Shown here piece after piece: positions 1 to 7,335 of a DNA stretch of 9,738 bases; within the stretch, counting starts at the first letter, position 1; every line of letters starts with the position of its first letter. A program made the translations under genes and the position numbers. The stretch spans positions 1-9,738 of the forward strand of contig DAAL01000224.1 of the NCBI GenBank assembly GCA_001701065.1, read 5' to 3'. The DNA is from Bacteroidales bacterium GP4. Lineage in GTDB: Bacteria > Bacteroidota > Bacteroidia > Bacteroidales > Muribaculaceae. Under the pieces are notes generated by a model that did not search any database, was not told the origin of the DNA, and worked only from the letters and a program-made list of their open reading frames with translations.

Positions 1-120
1 CACGAGGGACGATTTCACGGCGGCGACGTGGAAGGCGGATTGAATTAAGGCGACAGCCTGCTCGATGAGAGCGCGACTGTCGCCTTGATTAGATCCTATG
101 TTTATGTAAGCTTTTGCCAC
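1..120 (-). CDS. folK: 2-amino-4-hydroxy-6-hydroxymethyldihydropteridine pyrophosphokinase (HPPK), N-terminal 40 codons only
   Basis: Partial gene running off the left edge. HPPK transfers pyrophosphate from ATP to 6-hydroxymethyl-dihydropterin, the step before dihydropteroate synthase in folate synthesis, in the cytosol. The visible protein begins (V/M)AKAYINIGSNQGDSR and continues ALIEQAVALI; the A-Y-I-x-I-G-S-N block followed by an amphipathic helix matches the HPPK N-terminus (E. coli starts MTVAYIAIGSN). No catalytic residues beyond this block are visible, since the family is about 150-160 residues long. I chose the GTG at 118-120 as start because it puts the Y-I-x-I-G-S-N block at the usual distance from the N-terminus; a TTG two codons upstream (124-126) is the only in-frame alternative before the infB stop codon. 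It follows infB by 15 bases on the same strand and in the same reading frame, so it is very probably the next gene of the rimP operon. Identification rests on a short segment, but the motif is distinctive. Confidence 0.8.
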   Translation of the reverse strand, partial: MAKAYINIGSNQGDSRALIEQAVALIQSAFHVAAVKSSLV

Positions 121-135
121 AGGCAACGTGGAGGA

Positions 136-3081
136 TTAAAGTGATTTTTTCACTTCCACTTCCTCAAAAGCTTCTATAATGTCGCCTTCCTGGAGGTCAT
201 TGTAGCCTTGAATGCTAAGACCGCAGTCGTAGCCTGAAAGGACTTCCTTGACATCGTCCTTGAATCGCTTCAACGAGCCAAGCTCGCCGGTGTAGCGGAC
301 AATGCCTTCGCTGATGAGGCGTACCTTGCAGGAACGTTTCAGCTTGCCTTCACGCACGATGGCTCCGGCGATAGTTCCCACCTTGGAGATGTGGTAGGTC
401 TGGAGCACTTCGGCAGTACCGATAATCTCTTCTTTGAGTTCCGGCTCAAGCATACCCTCCATAGCGTCCTTCACTTCTTCGATGGCCTGATAGATGACTG
501 AGTACAAGCGAATCTCGACACCTTCCTGCTCGGCGGCACGGCGCGCAGCCTGAGAGGGGCGAACCTGGAAACCGATGATGATGGCATCGGAAGCAGCGGC
601 AAGTGTCACATCGCTTTCGGATATCGCACCGACTGCCTTGTGAAGCACGTTGACCTGAATTTCCTCGGTCGACAGCTTGATAAGTGAGTCAGAAAGCGCC
701 TCAATGGAGCCGTCCACGTCACCTTTAACGATGATATTAAGCTCATGGAAGTTACCGATGGCACGACGGCGACCGATTTCTTCGAGGGTAAGAATCTTAT
801 TGGTGCGAAGACCAAGTTCGCGCTGAAGCTGTTCACGCTTGTTGGCGATTTCACGCGCTTCCTGTTCGGTTTCAAGCACATTGAATGTGTCGCCGGCGGT
901 GGGCGCTCCGTTTAATCCGAGAATCAACGCCGGTTCAGCGGGACCCGCTTCCTTGATACGCTGGTTACGCTCGTTGAACATTGCCTTCACCTTGCCGTAG
1001 TGAGTACCTGCAAGAACGATGTCGCCCACATGGAGTGTTCCGTTCTGCACAAGCACGGTAGCCACATAGCCGCGGCCCTTGTCAAGCGACGACTCGATTA
1101 TTGAACCGGTAGCCGCACGGTTAGGATTCGCTTTGAGTTCAAGCATTTCGGCTTCGAGAAGCACTTTCTCCATCAACTCGTTAACGCCGATGCCTTTTTT
1201 CGCTGAAATGTCCTGCGACTGATATTTACCGCCCCATTCCTCAACGAGGTAGTTCATGTTGGCAAGTTCTTCTTTTATCTTGTCAGGGTTAGCTGTTGGC
1301 TTATCGATTTTGTTGATAGCGAAAACAATGGGCACACCGGCAGCCGAGGCGTGGTTAAGCGCTTCGACGGTCTGCGGCATCACATTGTCGTCAGCAGCCA
1401 CGATGATGATAGCCAAGTCAGTTACTTTGGCACCACGCGCACGCATGGCGGTGAACGCTTCGTGACCTGGGGTGTCGAGGAAGGTGATGTGTCGACCGTC
1501 CTCAAGTTTCACATTGTAAGCACCTATGTGCTGGGTTATACCTCCCGCTTCGCCGGCAATCACATTGGCGTTGCGGATGTAGTCAAGGAGCGAGGTCTTA
1601 CCATGGTCGACATGGCCCATCACAGTGACGATGGGGGGACGAGTCATGAGGTCCTCTTCGCTGTCCTCTTCCTGATGGATGGCTTCAACCACTTCAGCCG
1701 AAACATATTCGGTGGTGTAGCCAAACTCTTCAGCCACAATGTTGATGGTCTCAGCATCGAGACGCTGGTTGATGGATACCATCACGCCGAGGTTCATACA
1801 GGTGGCGATGACATTGTTGATGGGCACATCCATCATCGCAGCCAAGTCGTTGGCTGTAACGAATTCGGTGAGCTTGAGGGTGCGGCTTTCGGCTGCTTCC
1901 ATTTCGGCAGCTTCGCGCTCACGTGACTGGAACGCCTCGCGTTTTTCTTTACGCCATTTTACGCCCTTCTTCTGGTTCTTGTCCTTGTTGATAAGGCGTG
2001 CAAGTGTTTCCTTAACCTGCTTCTGTACGTCCTCTTCGCTTACTTCAGCGTGCACGGGACGGCGGTTACGGTCCTTCTTGCCTTTGGGGTTGCGTTCGTT
2101 GTTGTTATTGCGAGGTTGATTATCGCCTCCCTTGTGCGAATCATGATTTCCGCCCTTGGATGACGGTTGCTGATTGGAGGTTTTTTCGATATCAACTTTT
2201 TCTTTACCTATGCGCCGACGTTTCTTGCGGTCGCCATTGGCAGAGTTGGCACCCGAGCCGGAGTTGTTGGCTGCTTGTGCCGCGCGGTCTTTAGCGATGC
2301 GCTCGTTGCGTCGTTCTTCTTTGGTTTTCTTCTTGGGGCGAGTCTGTTGATTGATAGAAGATAAGTCAATTTTACCAATGACATTTAACTGCGGACCGCC
2401 AACCACCGGTCCTGTAGAGAAAATCTCTTCCTCCTTCTTCTCGGGAGTCGCAGCGGGTGCGGGAGCAGTGGGTTTTGGAGCCTGCTGCTGTTGCTGGTTC
2501 TGTGCAGCTTTTGGCGCAACGGGCTTCTGTTCCGGCTTGGGCTGAGGAGCTTTCTCGGTCTTTTCTTCTTTAGGCGCAGTAACCTCCGGACGGTTATCAG
2601 CCTGGACCTTCTGTACTTTAGGCTTTGGCGCAGCCGGAGCTTCTTCCTTAGCCTGCGGTTTTGGAGTTTCCACAGGTTTTACCGGCTCCTGGACTTTTTC
2701 CTGAGCTTTCGGTTCCGGTTTTGCTTCGGGTTTCGGAGCAGGCGTTTCTTCCTTCTTGGGTTTATTTTTGCGGTCAAGGTCAATGTGTCCCACAATCTTC
2801 GGACCCGACACTGACGGAGCAGGTATCTTCACGTCATTTTCCGGTGCCGGCGATGCGGGCTTCGATTTGCCTTTCTGGCGGTCAGTGGTGAATTTCTCTG
2901 ATTTACTCTTTTCTGCCTGGTCCTGTCCGTATTTTGCTTTCAGTACCTCATAGGCATCCTCATCGATACGAGAATTGGGGTTCATATCGATGTCAATGCC
3001 CTTAGAGTGAAGAAATTCAATCACTGTGGGGAGTGAAATGTTAAAGTCTGTTGCTGCTTTGCTTATCTTTATGTTCGCCAT
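136..3081 (-). CDS. infB: Translation initiation factor IF-2
   Basis: IF2 is the GTPase that recruits fMet-tRNA to the 30S subunit and promotes 50S joining. The 981-residue protein has, in order: an IF2 N-terminal helical domain (about 1-50); a long low-complexity linker rich in K, P, A, E and Q (about 55-380, with a Q-run at 196-200); a second IF2_N domain (about 402-452); and the G domain with G1 GHVDHGKT (489-496), GGITQHIG with the switch Thr (513-520), G3 DTPGHEAF (536-543), G4 NKID (590-593) and G5 SAK (626-628). Beta-barrel domain II (about 655-740), domain 3 (about 760-865) and the fMet-tRNA-binding C-terminal domain (about 880-975) follow. All nucleotide-binding motifs are intact. 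It is longer than E. coli IF2 (890 residues) because of the linker, as usual in Bacteroidetes. The ATG lies 8 bases after the nusA stop and has no Shine-Dalgarno sequence. Third gene of the rimP-nusA-infB-folK operon. Confidence 0.98.
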   Translation of the reverse strand: MANIKISKAATDFNISLPTVIEFLHSKGIDIDMNPNSRIDEDAYEVLKAKYGQDQAEKSKSEKFTTDRQKGKSKPASPAPENDVKIPAPSVSGPKIVGHIDLDRKNKPKKEETPAPKPEAKPEPKAQEKVQEPVKPVETPKPQAKEEAPAAPKPKVQKVQADNRPEVTAPKEEKTEKAPQPKPEQKPVAPKAAQNQQQQQAPKPTAPAPAATPEKKEEEIFSTGPVVGGPQLNVIGKIDLSSINQQTRPKKKTKEERRNERIAKDRAAQAANNSGSGANSANGDRKKRRRIGKEKVDIEKTSNQQPSSKGGNHDSHKGGDNQPRNNNNERNPKGKKDRNRRPVHAEVSEEDVQKQVKETLARLINKDKNQKKGVKWRKEKREAFQSREREAAEMEAAESRTLKLTEFVTANDLAAMMDVPINNVIATCMNLGVMVSINQRLDAETINIVAEEFGYTTEYVSAEVVEAIHQEEDSEEDLMTRPPIVTVMGHVDHGKTSLLDYIRNANVIAGEAGGITQHIGAYNVKLEDGRHITFLDTPGHEAFTAMRARGAKVTDLAIIIVAADDNVMPQTVEALNHASAAGVPIVFAINKIDKPTANPDKIKEELANMNYLVEEWGGKYQSQDISAKKGIGVNELMEKVLLEAEMLELKANPNRAATGSIIESSLDKGRGYVATVLVQNGTLHVGDIVLAGTHYGKVKAMFNERNQRIKEAGPAEPALILGLNGAPTAGDTFNVLETEQEAREIANKREQLQRELGLRTNKILTLEEIGRRRAIGNFHELNIIVKGDVDGSIEALSDSLIKLSTEEIQVNVLHKAVGAISESDVTLAAASDAIIIGFQVRPSQAARRAAEQEGVEIRLYSVIYQAIEEVKDAMEGMLEPELKEEIIGTAEVLQTYHISKVGTIAGAIVREGKLKRSCKVRLISEGIVRYTGELGSLKRFKDDVKEVLSGYDCGLSIQGYNDLQEGDIIEAFEEVEVKKSL

Positions 3082-3089
3082 ATTAAGAA

Positions 3090-4361
3090 TTAGTGGTTGT
3101 CAGTTTCGTCTTCGAATTCGGCTCTAAGGATCGCCAACAAGTTGTCGACGGTGCTTTCCTCAAGATCCGCTTTTTCGATAATAAATTCCCGCGACATCGC
3201 AAGAACGTTTTTAGCCGTAACGGCTCCAAGATTTTTAAGTGCGTCAATAACCCAACCATCAATTTCGTCCTTAAATTCGTCAAGGTAGATATCGTCGTTG
3301 TATTCCTCGCCGGTGTCACGATATACGTCGATGACATAGCCGGTGAGCTTTGACGCAAGTTTTATGTTCAGCGCGCCTTTGCCGATAGCCAAAGGCACCT
3401 GGTCAGGGTGCAGGAACACTTCAGCATGCTTCTCTTCAGTGTTCAAGCGTATCGAAGATATTTTTGCAGGGCTTAAAGCTCTCTGTATAAGCAATTCGGG
3501 ATTGGATGTGTAGTTAATCACATCGATGTTCTCGTTGCGAAGTTCACGGACGATGCCGTGTATGCGTGATCCTTTTACACCCACACATGCTCCCACGGGG
3601 TCGATGTGGTCATCGTAGCTCTCGACTGCGATTTTCGCTCTTTCTCCCGGGATGCGGGCGACCGCGCGGATGTTGATGAGTCCGTCGTGGATTTCGGGCA
3701 CTTCAAGCTCGAAAAGGCGTTTGAGGAATTCGTCGGATGTACGTGAGATGGTGATTCGGATGTTGTTGTTCTTGTTGTCGACCTTGGAGATGACCGCGCG
3801 GATGGTTTCGCCCTTGCGGAAATAGTCGCCCGGTATAGATTCCGATTTCGGGAGAATCAATTCGTTCTCTTCCGAGTCGAGAATCAGGGTTTCTTTGCTC
3901 CATGTCTGATAAACCTCGCCTGACACAAGTTCGCCTTCGCGGTCCTTGAACTGGGAGAAAATAGCTTCCTTCTGAAGGTCAAGGATTTTGGACTGAAGGG
4001 TTTGACGCAGGTTAAGGATTGCACGTCGTCCGAATTTCTCGAATATGATTTCACGCGTGTGTTCCTCGCCCACCTCCACATCGGGGTTCTGGTCGGCGCG
4101 GGCATCGCTGAGTGATATCTGGGTGTGAGGGTTTGTCACCTCTCCGTCAGGCACAACTTCTAAATTTTGGAATATCTGGACGTCGCCCTTGTCGGGATTC
4201 ATGATTACATCAAGGTTTTCGTCGGTTCCAAACATCTTTGACAATACGTTACGGAATGATTCCTCAAGCACGGAAATCATTGTTGTCTTGTCGATATGCT
4301 TAAGTTCCTTAAATTCGGCGAATCGTTCTACCATGTTGGTAGATTCCTCTTTTTTAGCCAT
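3090..4361 (-). CDS. nusA: Transcription termination/antitermination factor NusA
   Basis: NusA binds RNA polymerase and nascent RNA, modulates pausing and termination, and takes part in rRNA antitermination. The 423-residue protein shows the polymerase-binding N-terminal domain (about 1-130, including the [17 protein letters not shown] helix), an S1 domain (about 145-207), then KH1 and KH2. The family signature [21 protein letters not shown] (241-261) leads into the KH1 GVKG loop (261-264); KH2 carries the [12 protein letters not shown] loop (326-337). A short C-terminal helical segment (about 365-415) resembles a single helix-hairpin-helix-like region; the two acidic repeats of E. coli NusA (495 residues) are absent, as usual outside Proteobacteria. 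The start ATG is 6 bases after the rimP stop; a second Met at residue 10 is a possible but less likely start, because the MAKKEE opening resembles Bacteroides NusA as I recall it. In E. coli NusA represses its own operon; whether that holds here cannot be seen from the sequence. Confidence 0.97.
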   Translation of the reverse strand: MAKKEESTNMVERFAEFKELKHIDKTTMISVLEESFRNVLSKMFGTDENLDVIMNPDKGDVQIFQNLEVVPDGEVTNPHTQISLSDARADQNPDVEVGEEHTREIIFEKFGRRAILNLRQTLQSKILDLQKEAIFSQFKDREGELVSGEVYQTWSKETLILDSEENELILPKSESIPGDYFRKGETIRAVISKVDNKNNNIRITISRTSDEFLKRLFELEVPEIHDGLINIRAVARIPGERAKIAVESYDDHIDPVGACVGVKGSRIHGIVRELRNENIDVINYTSNPELLIQRALSPAKISSIRLNTEEKHAEVFLHPDQVPLAIGKGALNIKLASKLTGYVIDVYRDTGEEYNDDIYLDEFKDEIDGWVIDALKNLGAVTAKNVLAMSREFIIEKADLEESTVDNLLAILRAEFEDETDNH

Positions 4362-4367
4362 AGGGTA

Positions 4368-4835
4368 TTATTTGAATTCGATTAAATATTTTACGTATTT
4401 TGTATCATCCATTTTGATGAGAAGGGGTTCCTCGATTTCGACGGGGCGTTTTTTCCCGTCTTCTTTCACTTTGCGCTTGATTCCTAACACAAAAGAATCA
4501 TCGCTGACCTCCAAGAGGGTTCCTTTGAGCTTTTTGCCGTCTTGGGTGAGCACTTCTATCGGGTTGCCGATGTTTTTTAGATATTGACCTTTCACCTTGA
4601 ACGGAGAAGTCAAACCGGCAGATCCTACTTCAAGGTCGTAATCCTCGACATCGCGGTCGAAGTCAGCTTCTATGGCGCGTGTGATTTTAGCGCATGTGTC
4701 GATGTCAATCCCTTCGGGACTGTCAATTTCCACTGTTATGGAATTGTTTTTGTCGACTTTCAAGTCCACCAAAAATATGTCGGTGCCACTGATCGCTCTT
4801 TCTACAGTTTGTGCAAGAAGTAGTCTATCTATCAT
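4368..4835 (-). CDS. rimP: Ribosome maturation factor RimP
   Basis: RimP assists early 30S subunit assembly. The 155-residue length is typical of the family. The alpha/beta N-terminal domain (about 1-78) ends in the signature DYDLEVGSAGLTSPF (65-79), the counterpart of the LEVSSPGLDRPL stretch in E. coli RimP; the C-terminal SH3-like domain (about 80-155) follows, with V-x-x-x-DGKKLKGTL at about 94-107. The ATG is preceded by an AT-rich leader without a Shine-Dalgarno sequence. An ATG 9 bases upstream is followed immediately by TAA, so it cannot be the start. It is the first gene of the operon with nusA, infB and folK, behind a clear promoter and a strong leader hairpin. RimP next to NusA is one of the most conserved gene pairs in bacteria, which supports the assignment. 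Confidence 0.95.
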   Translation of the reverse strand: MIDRLLLAQTVERAISGTDIFLVDLKVDKNNSITVEIDSPEGIDIDTCAKITRAIEADFDRDVEDYDLEVGSAGLTSPFKVKGQYLKNIGNPIEVLTQDGKKLKGTLLEVSDDSFVLGIKRKVKEDGKKRPVEIEEPLLIKMDDTKYVKYLIEFK

Positions 4836-4851
4836 TATTACATATATTTAT

Positions 4852-4885
4852 ACAATCAAAGGGGACTTTCGCCCCCTTTGGTTGT
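4852..4885 (-). promoter_or_regulatory. GNRA-capped stem-loop in the rimP operon leader
   Basis: Read on the minus strand, the RNA has a 5' arm ACAACCAAAGGGGGC, loop GAAA and 3' arm GUCCCCUUUGAUUGU. Fifteen opposed positions give 13 Watson-Crick pairs, one G-U pair and one C-A mismatch, closed by a C(GAAA)G tetraloop. It begins only a few bases after the expected transcription start and ends 16 bases before the rimP ATG. It is not followed by a U-tract, so it does not look like an intrinsic terminator. A role in mRNA 5' protection or as a protein-binding control site is an inference; the structure itself is directly visible. Confidence 0.7.
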
Positions 4886-4896
4886 CGAATCTTTTG

Positions 4897-4928
4897 CAAA
4901 GATACAACATATTTCGCCATTATCCAAT
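4897..4928 (-). promoter_or_regulatory. Bacteroidetes-type promoter of rimP-nusA-infB-folK
   Basis: On the minus strand, TATCTTTG (4897-4904) matches the Bacteroidetes -7 consensus TAnnTTTG exactly. Twenty bases upstream is ATTG (4925-4928), one mismatch from the -33 element TTTG. Transcription would start near 4888-4892, giving a leader of about 55 bases that consists mainly of the stem-loop at 4852-4885. Confidence 0.65.
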
Positions 4929-5001
4929 AAAAACGGTAATATAATAAAGAATAAGGATATATCAAACTGTAATATTTAGCAATGTTTAACTTTTGTTTGG
5001 A

Positions 5002-6237
5002 TTAATTATCTCCTTGCGAAAGGCGTTTTCTCATGAACACCGATGTGAGCAGTGAGGTGAAAAGCCCGATGAGCGCCACTAAAAGGAGCACTGAAACGAT
5101 GTCGATGAACTCCACTTTTACGGGATAAATGTCGGTGGACATCGCGTCGTGGTTGCCGCCGAGCTTAATGAATCCCCACCATTCCTGCGCGAGGCACATC
5201 GCGACTCCCACTATTATGCCGAAAATTCCTCCGGCTGCCGAAATGAGCCATCCTTCCATTATGAAGATGCGCCGTATCGTCGTCTTGGTCGCGCCTAATG
5301 AATAAAGCGTGCGGATGTTGCTGTCTTTCTCGATGATGAGCATGGACAGGGTGGAGATGATGTTGAACGATGCTATTATGAGGATGAATGCAAGCAGCAC
5401 GAATGTTATCCATTTTTCCACCTCTATCATTTTGAAGGATTGCTCCTGTTGTTGAAGACGGTTCTTGACGGTGTATTCGCCTGACAGCTGCTGTGCTATC
5501 GCCTTCTTCACCTTTTCTGTGCTTTGGCTGTCAGCCACTTTTACCTCAATGGCTGTCGCCTCGCAAGGATAGTCGAGAAGACTGCGCATCATGTCGAGCG
5601 GGACAAGCGCGGTATTGGTGTCATACTCAGCCTGTTCCGACTGGTAGACACCGCCCACAAGCAGGGTGTCGCTGCGGAACGACGCGGCGGGATTGGCGGG
5701 ATTGTAGCGACCAAGACGGTTGGGAACGTACACTTCAAGCGGAAAGTCGGTGGACGGCCGGGCATTGAGGTTTATCGCTACCCCGATGCTTAAAATGGCG
5801 AAGTCGCCGTAGAGGGAGTCGTTGAGCAGGAAAATTCCGTCGGATTTTACAAGTGAGTCGATTCCTGTTATCTCGGAATAATCCTGGGTTATACCTTTTA
5901 GCTCCACCGGAAGCTGGTTGCTGTCGTAGATCAGCAGCCCTTTTTCTTCAATGGTAGGCGCGGCTTTCTCCACGTCGTCTATAGCTGAAATCACTTTCAG
6001 CAGGCTGTCGGCATCGGCAATGATTTTGCCCCGTGACGATTCTATTCTCAGGTCAGGTGCAATATGCGATATCTTGTCGAGGGCAAGCTCCGAGAATCCG
6101 TTGAATACTGACAGTACGCACACGATGGCAATAGTGGCGACTGCCACTCCGATTACTGAAATCATCGAAATGACATTGACGGCACTGTGGGTCTTTCGTG
6201 AAAAAAGGTAGCGTAATGCTATGCGTAAAGTCAGCAT
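5002..6237 (-). CDS. FtsX-like ABC transporter permease, LolC/LolE type
   Basis: Inner-membrane permease subunit of the type VII ABC family that includes LolC/LolE (lipoprotein release) and MacB. The 411-residue protein has the standard four-helix plan: a cytoplasmic start (MLTLRIALRYLFSRK), TM1 at about 22-46, a large periplasmic domain (about 50-270), then TM2 (about 275-299), TM3 (about 329-351) and TM4 (about 376-400). The cytoplasmic coupling segment after TM2 reads IIEKDSNIRTLYSLGAT, close to the E-x-x-I-x-x-L-x-x-x-GAT motif that contacts the ATPase. No LolD-like ATPase is in the window, so its partner must be encoded elsewhere. The ATG shares one base with the rbfA stop (TAATG), suggesting translational coupling. 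The LolC/E role is likely but the substrate is not shown; a plain FtsX-family permease call is safe. It is the last gene of its cluster; no hairpin terminator is visible in the AT-rich 166 bases after it. Confidence 0.88.
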   Translation of the reverse strand: MLTLRIALRYLFSRKTHSAVNVISMISVIGVAVATIAIVCVLSVFNGFSELALDKISHIAPDLRIESSRGKIIADADSLLKVISAIDDVEKAAPTIEEKGLLIYDSNQLPVELKGITQDYSEITGIDSLVKSDGIFLLNDSLYGDFAILSIGVAINLNARPSTDFPLEVYVPNRLGRYNPANPAASFRSDTLLVGGVYQSEQAEYDTNTALVPLDMMRSLLDYPCEATAIEVKVADSQSTEKVKKAIAQQLSGEYTVKNRLQQQEQSFKMIEVEKWITFVLLAFILIIASFNIISTLSMLIIEKDSNIRTLYSLGATKTTIRRIFIMEGWLISAAGGIFGIIVGVAMCLAQEWWGFIKLGGNHDAMSTDIYPVKVEFIDIVSVLLLVALIGLFTSLLTSVFMRKRLSQGDN

Positions 6238-6611
6238 TAGTTTTCTTCCGGAGCTGGAGTTTCGGGCGTTTTCTTGTCTTTGGCGAGCAGATTGTCGATG
6301 TTTTCGAGGTAATCGAGCGAATCATCGAGATAAAAAGCGAGTTCCGGTGTCTTCCGGAGCTGGTATCTTACTTTCTGGGCAAGCTCGTAACGGATGGTCT
6401 TAGTGTTGCGGTTGATGTTTTCTAGTATCTCCTGCGCTTTTGCTGACGGGAACACCGAAAGGTAGGCGCGTGCTATGCTGAGGTCAGGCGAGATTCTTAC
6501 TGAGCTTACTGATACTATTACCCCATGGGTTTTAGCTGTCTGCAGACGGAATATTTCGCTTAACTCTTTCTGGAGCAAACGAGAAATTTTGGCTTGACGG
6601 GTTGTTTCCAT
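6237..6611 (-). CDS. rbfA: 30S ribosome-binding factor RbfA
   Basis: RbfA is a small KH-fold protein that binds the immature 30S subunit and helps 16S rRNA 5'-end maturation; it is also needed in cold adaptation in E. coli. The 124-residue protein begins METTRQAKISRLLQKELSEIF, with the usual N-terminal helix, and holds the family signature in the second half: helix NRNTKTIRYELAQKVRYQL followed by R-K-T-P-E-L-A-F-Y-L-D-D-S (about 86-98), then a helix ending NIDNLL. The K/P/E-rich tail (about 110-124) is low complexity. Its ATG is preceded by a leader of about 55 bases from a likely promoter in the gap after the O-methyltransferase gene. The stop overlaps the downstream permease start by one base. 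In many bacteria rbfA directly follows infB; here it is upstream of rimP in a separate unit. Confidence 0.94.
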   Translation of the reverse strand: METTRQAKISRLLQKELSEIFRLQTAKTHGVIVSVSSVRISPDLSIARAYLSVFPSAKAQEILENINRNTKTIRYELAQKVRYQLRKTPELAFYLDDSLDYLENIDNLLAKDKKTPETPAPEEN

Positions 6612-6673
6612 AATCTGATGTTTTTAAGTGGGTGTTAATTCCCGGGTATAGTAATATAACATTTAAAACTCCG

Positions 6674-6705
6674 CAAAGTTACACACCTTTTGCGTTCTTT
6701 GCAAG
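6674..6705 (-). promoter_or_regulatory. Likely promoter of rbfA and the permease gene
   Basis: Minus strand TAACTTTG (6674-6681) is an exact match to the Bacteroidetes -7 element TAnnTTTG. CTTG (6702-6705) lies 20 bases upstream and matches three of four bases of the -33 TTTG. The -33 copy abuts the O-methyltransferase stop codon. A start near 6666-6669 would leave a leader of about 55 bases before rbfA. Read-through from the upstream genes is also possible, because no terminator is seen. Confidence 0.55.
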
Positions 6706-7335
6706 TCAGGGCTTCTTGTATATTATCGTAAGTCCGTCGCGTAAAGGTATCATCACTTTCTCTACTCGGGTGTCCGATGCCACGAAATCATTGAATTCGT
6801 TGATTCCGGCGGTCTGCGCGTCGTGGGCTGAAGCGTCGGTGACTTTGCCGTACCACAATGTGTTGTCGGCTATGATGAATCCTCCGGGCCTCATGTGGGG
6901 GAGCACCATCTTGTAGTAGTCGAGGTAGTTGCGCTTGTTGGCATCGATGAACACCATGTCCCATTGCGCGTCGATGTCCTCAAGCACCTTGCGGGCATCG
7001 CCTATGTGGAGACGTATCATCTCGTCGTAGGGCGGAACAAAGTGGCGGCGTATGAAGTCCTCAAGCTCGTCGTTGATTTCGATGGTGTCGAGGATTGCGC
7101 CTTCTTCGGCTCCTTCAGCCATGCACAACGCCGAATAGCCGGTGAAAGTGCCGAGTTCAAGAATGCGCCGGGGCTTTATCATCCGCGCGAACATCTTCAG
7201 AAGCCTTCCTTGAAGATGCCCCGAGCACATGTTGGAGTAAAGGCACTCCACATGTGTGTCGCGGTTAAGGCGTTTCAGATGTTCCGGTTCGGGATCGATG
7301 TGCGACAATATGTAATTTTCGAGTTCTAATTGCAT
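6706..7335 (-). CDS. Class I SAM-dependent O-methyltransferase (COG4122 / TrmR-CCoAOMT family)
   Basis: A 209-residue Rossmann-fold methyltransferase of the metal-dependent O-methyltransferase family, which includes plant caffeoyl-CoA O-methyltransferases, bacterial small-molecule enzymes and TrmR (YrrM), which methylates 5-hydroxyuridine in the tRNA wobble position. Visible motifs: SAM motif I I-L-E-L-G-T-F-T-G-Y-S (58-68), acidic ribose-binding E86 in DTIEIND, V-F-I-D-A-N-K (128-134) and G-G-F-I-I-A-D-N-T-L-W (151-161). D131, D157 and N158 are the expected divalent-metal ligands; PLRDGLTI (197-204) is the usual family C-terminus. I start the protein at the ATG at 7333-7335 (MQLELENYILSHI): the open frame extends further upstream, but that extension lies inside the pyruvate kinase gene and shows no family resemblance. 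The start overlaps the kinase stop by 10 bases, implying co-translation. A tRNA substrate is plausible given the ribosome-related neighbours, but the substrate cannot be read from sequence. Confidence 0.9.
   Translation of the reverse strand: MQLELENYILSHIDPEPEHLKRLNRDTHVECLYSNMCSGHLQGRLLKMFARMIKPRRILELGTFTGYSALCMAEGAEEGAILDTIEINDELEDFIRRHFVPPYDEMIRLHIGDARKVLEDIDAQWDMVFIDANKRNYLDYYKMVLPHMRPGGFIIADNTLWYGKVTDASAHDAQTAGINEFNDFVASDTRVEKVMIPLRDGLTIIYKKP

Noticed and set aside
1351..1926. A 191-codon open frame on the plus strand opposite infB, and several shorter ones
   Set aside because: They are antisense to a fully conserved gene, and their translations show no family motif. They look like by-products of codon bias on the opposite strand.
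2482..2502. CTG/TTG triplet-rich tract as a possible unstable microsatellite
   Set aside because: It encodes the Q-rich stretch of the IF2 linker with mixed CAG and CAA codons and an AAC interruption; it is short and not a perfect repeat.
4929..5001. Possible intrinsic terminator after the permease gene
   Set aside because: The stretch is AT-rich with only a trivial GATATATC self-complement; no GC-rich stem followed by a T-run is present on the minus strand.
6895..7329. A 144-codon plus-strand open frame opposite the O-methyltransferase, and a 135-codon one at 7884-8291 opposite pyruvate kinase
   Set aside because: Both mirror conserved coding sequence on the minus strand, lack recognisable domains, and have no promoter or start context of their own.
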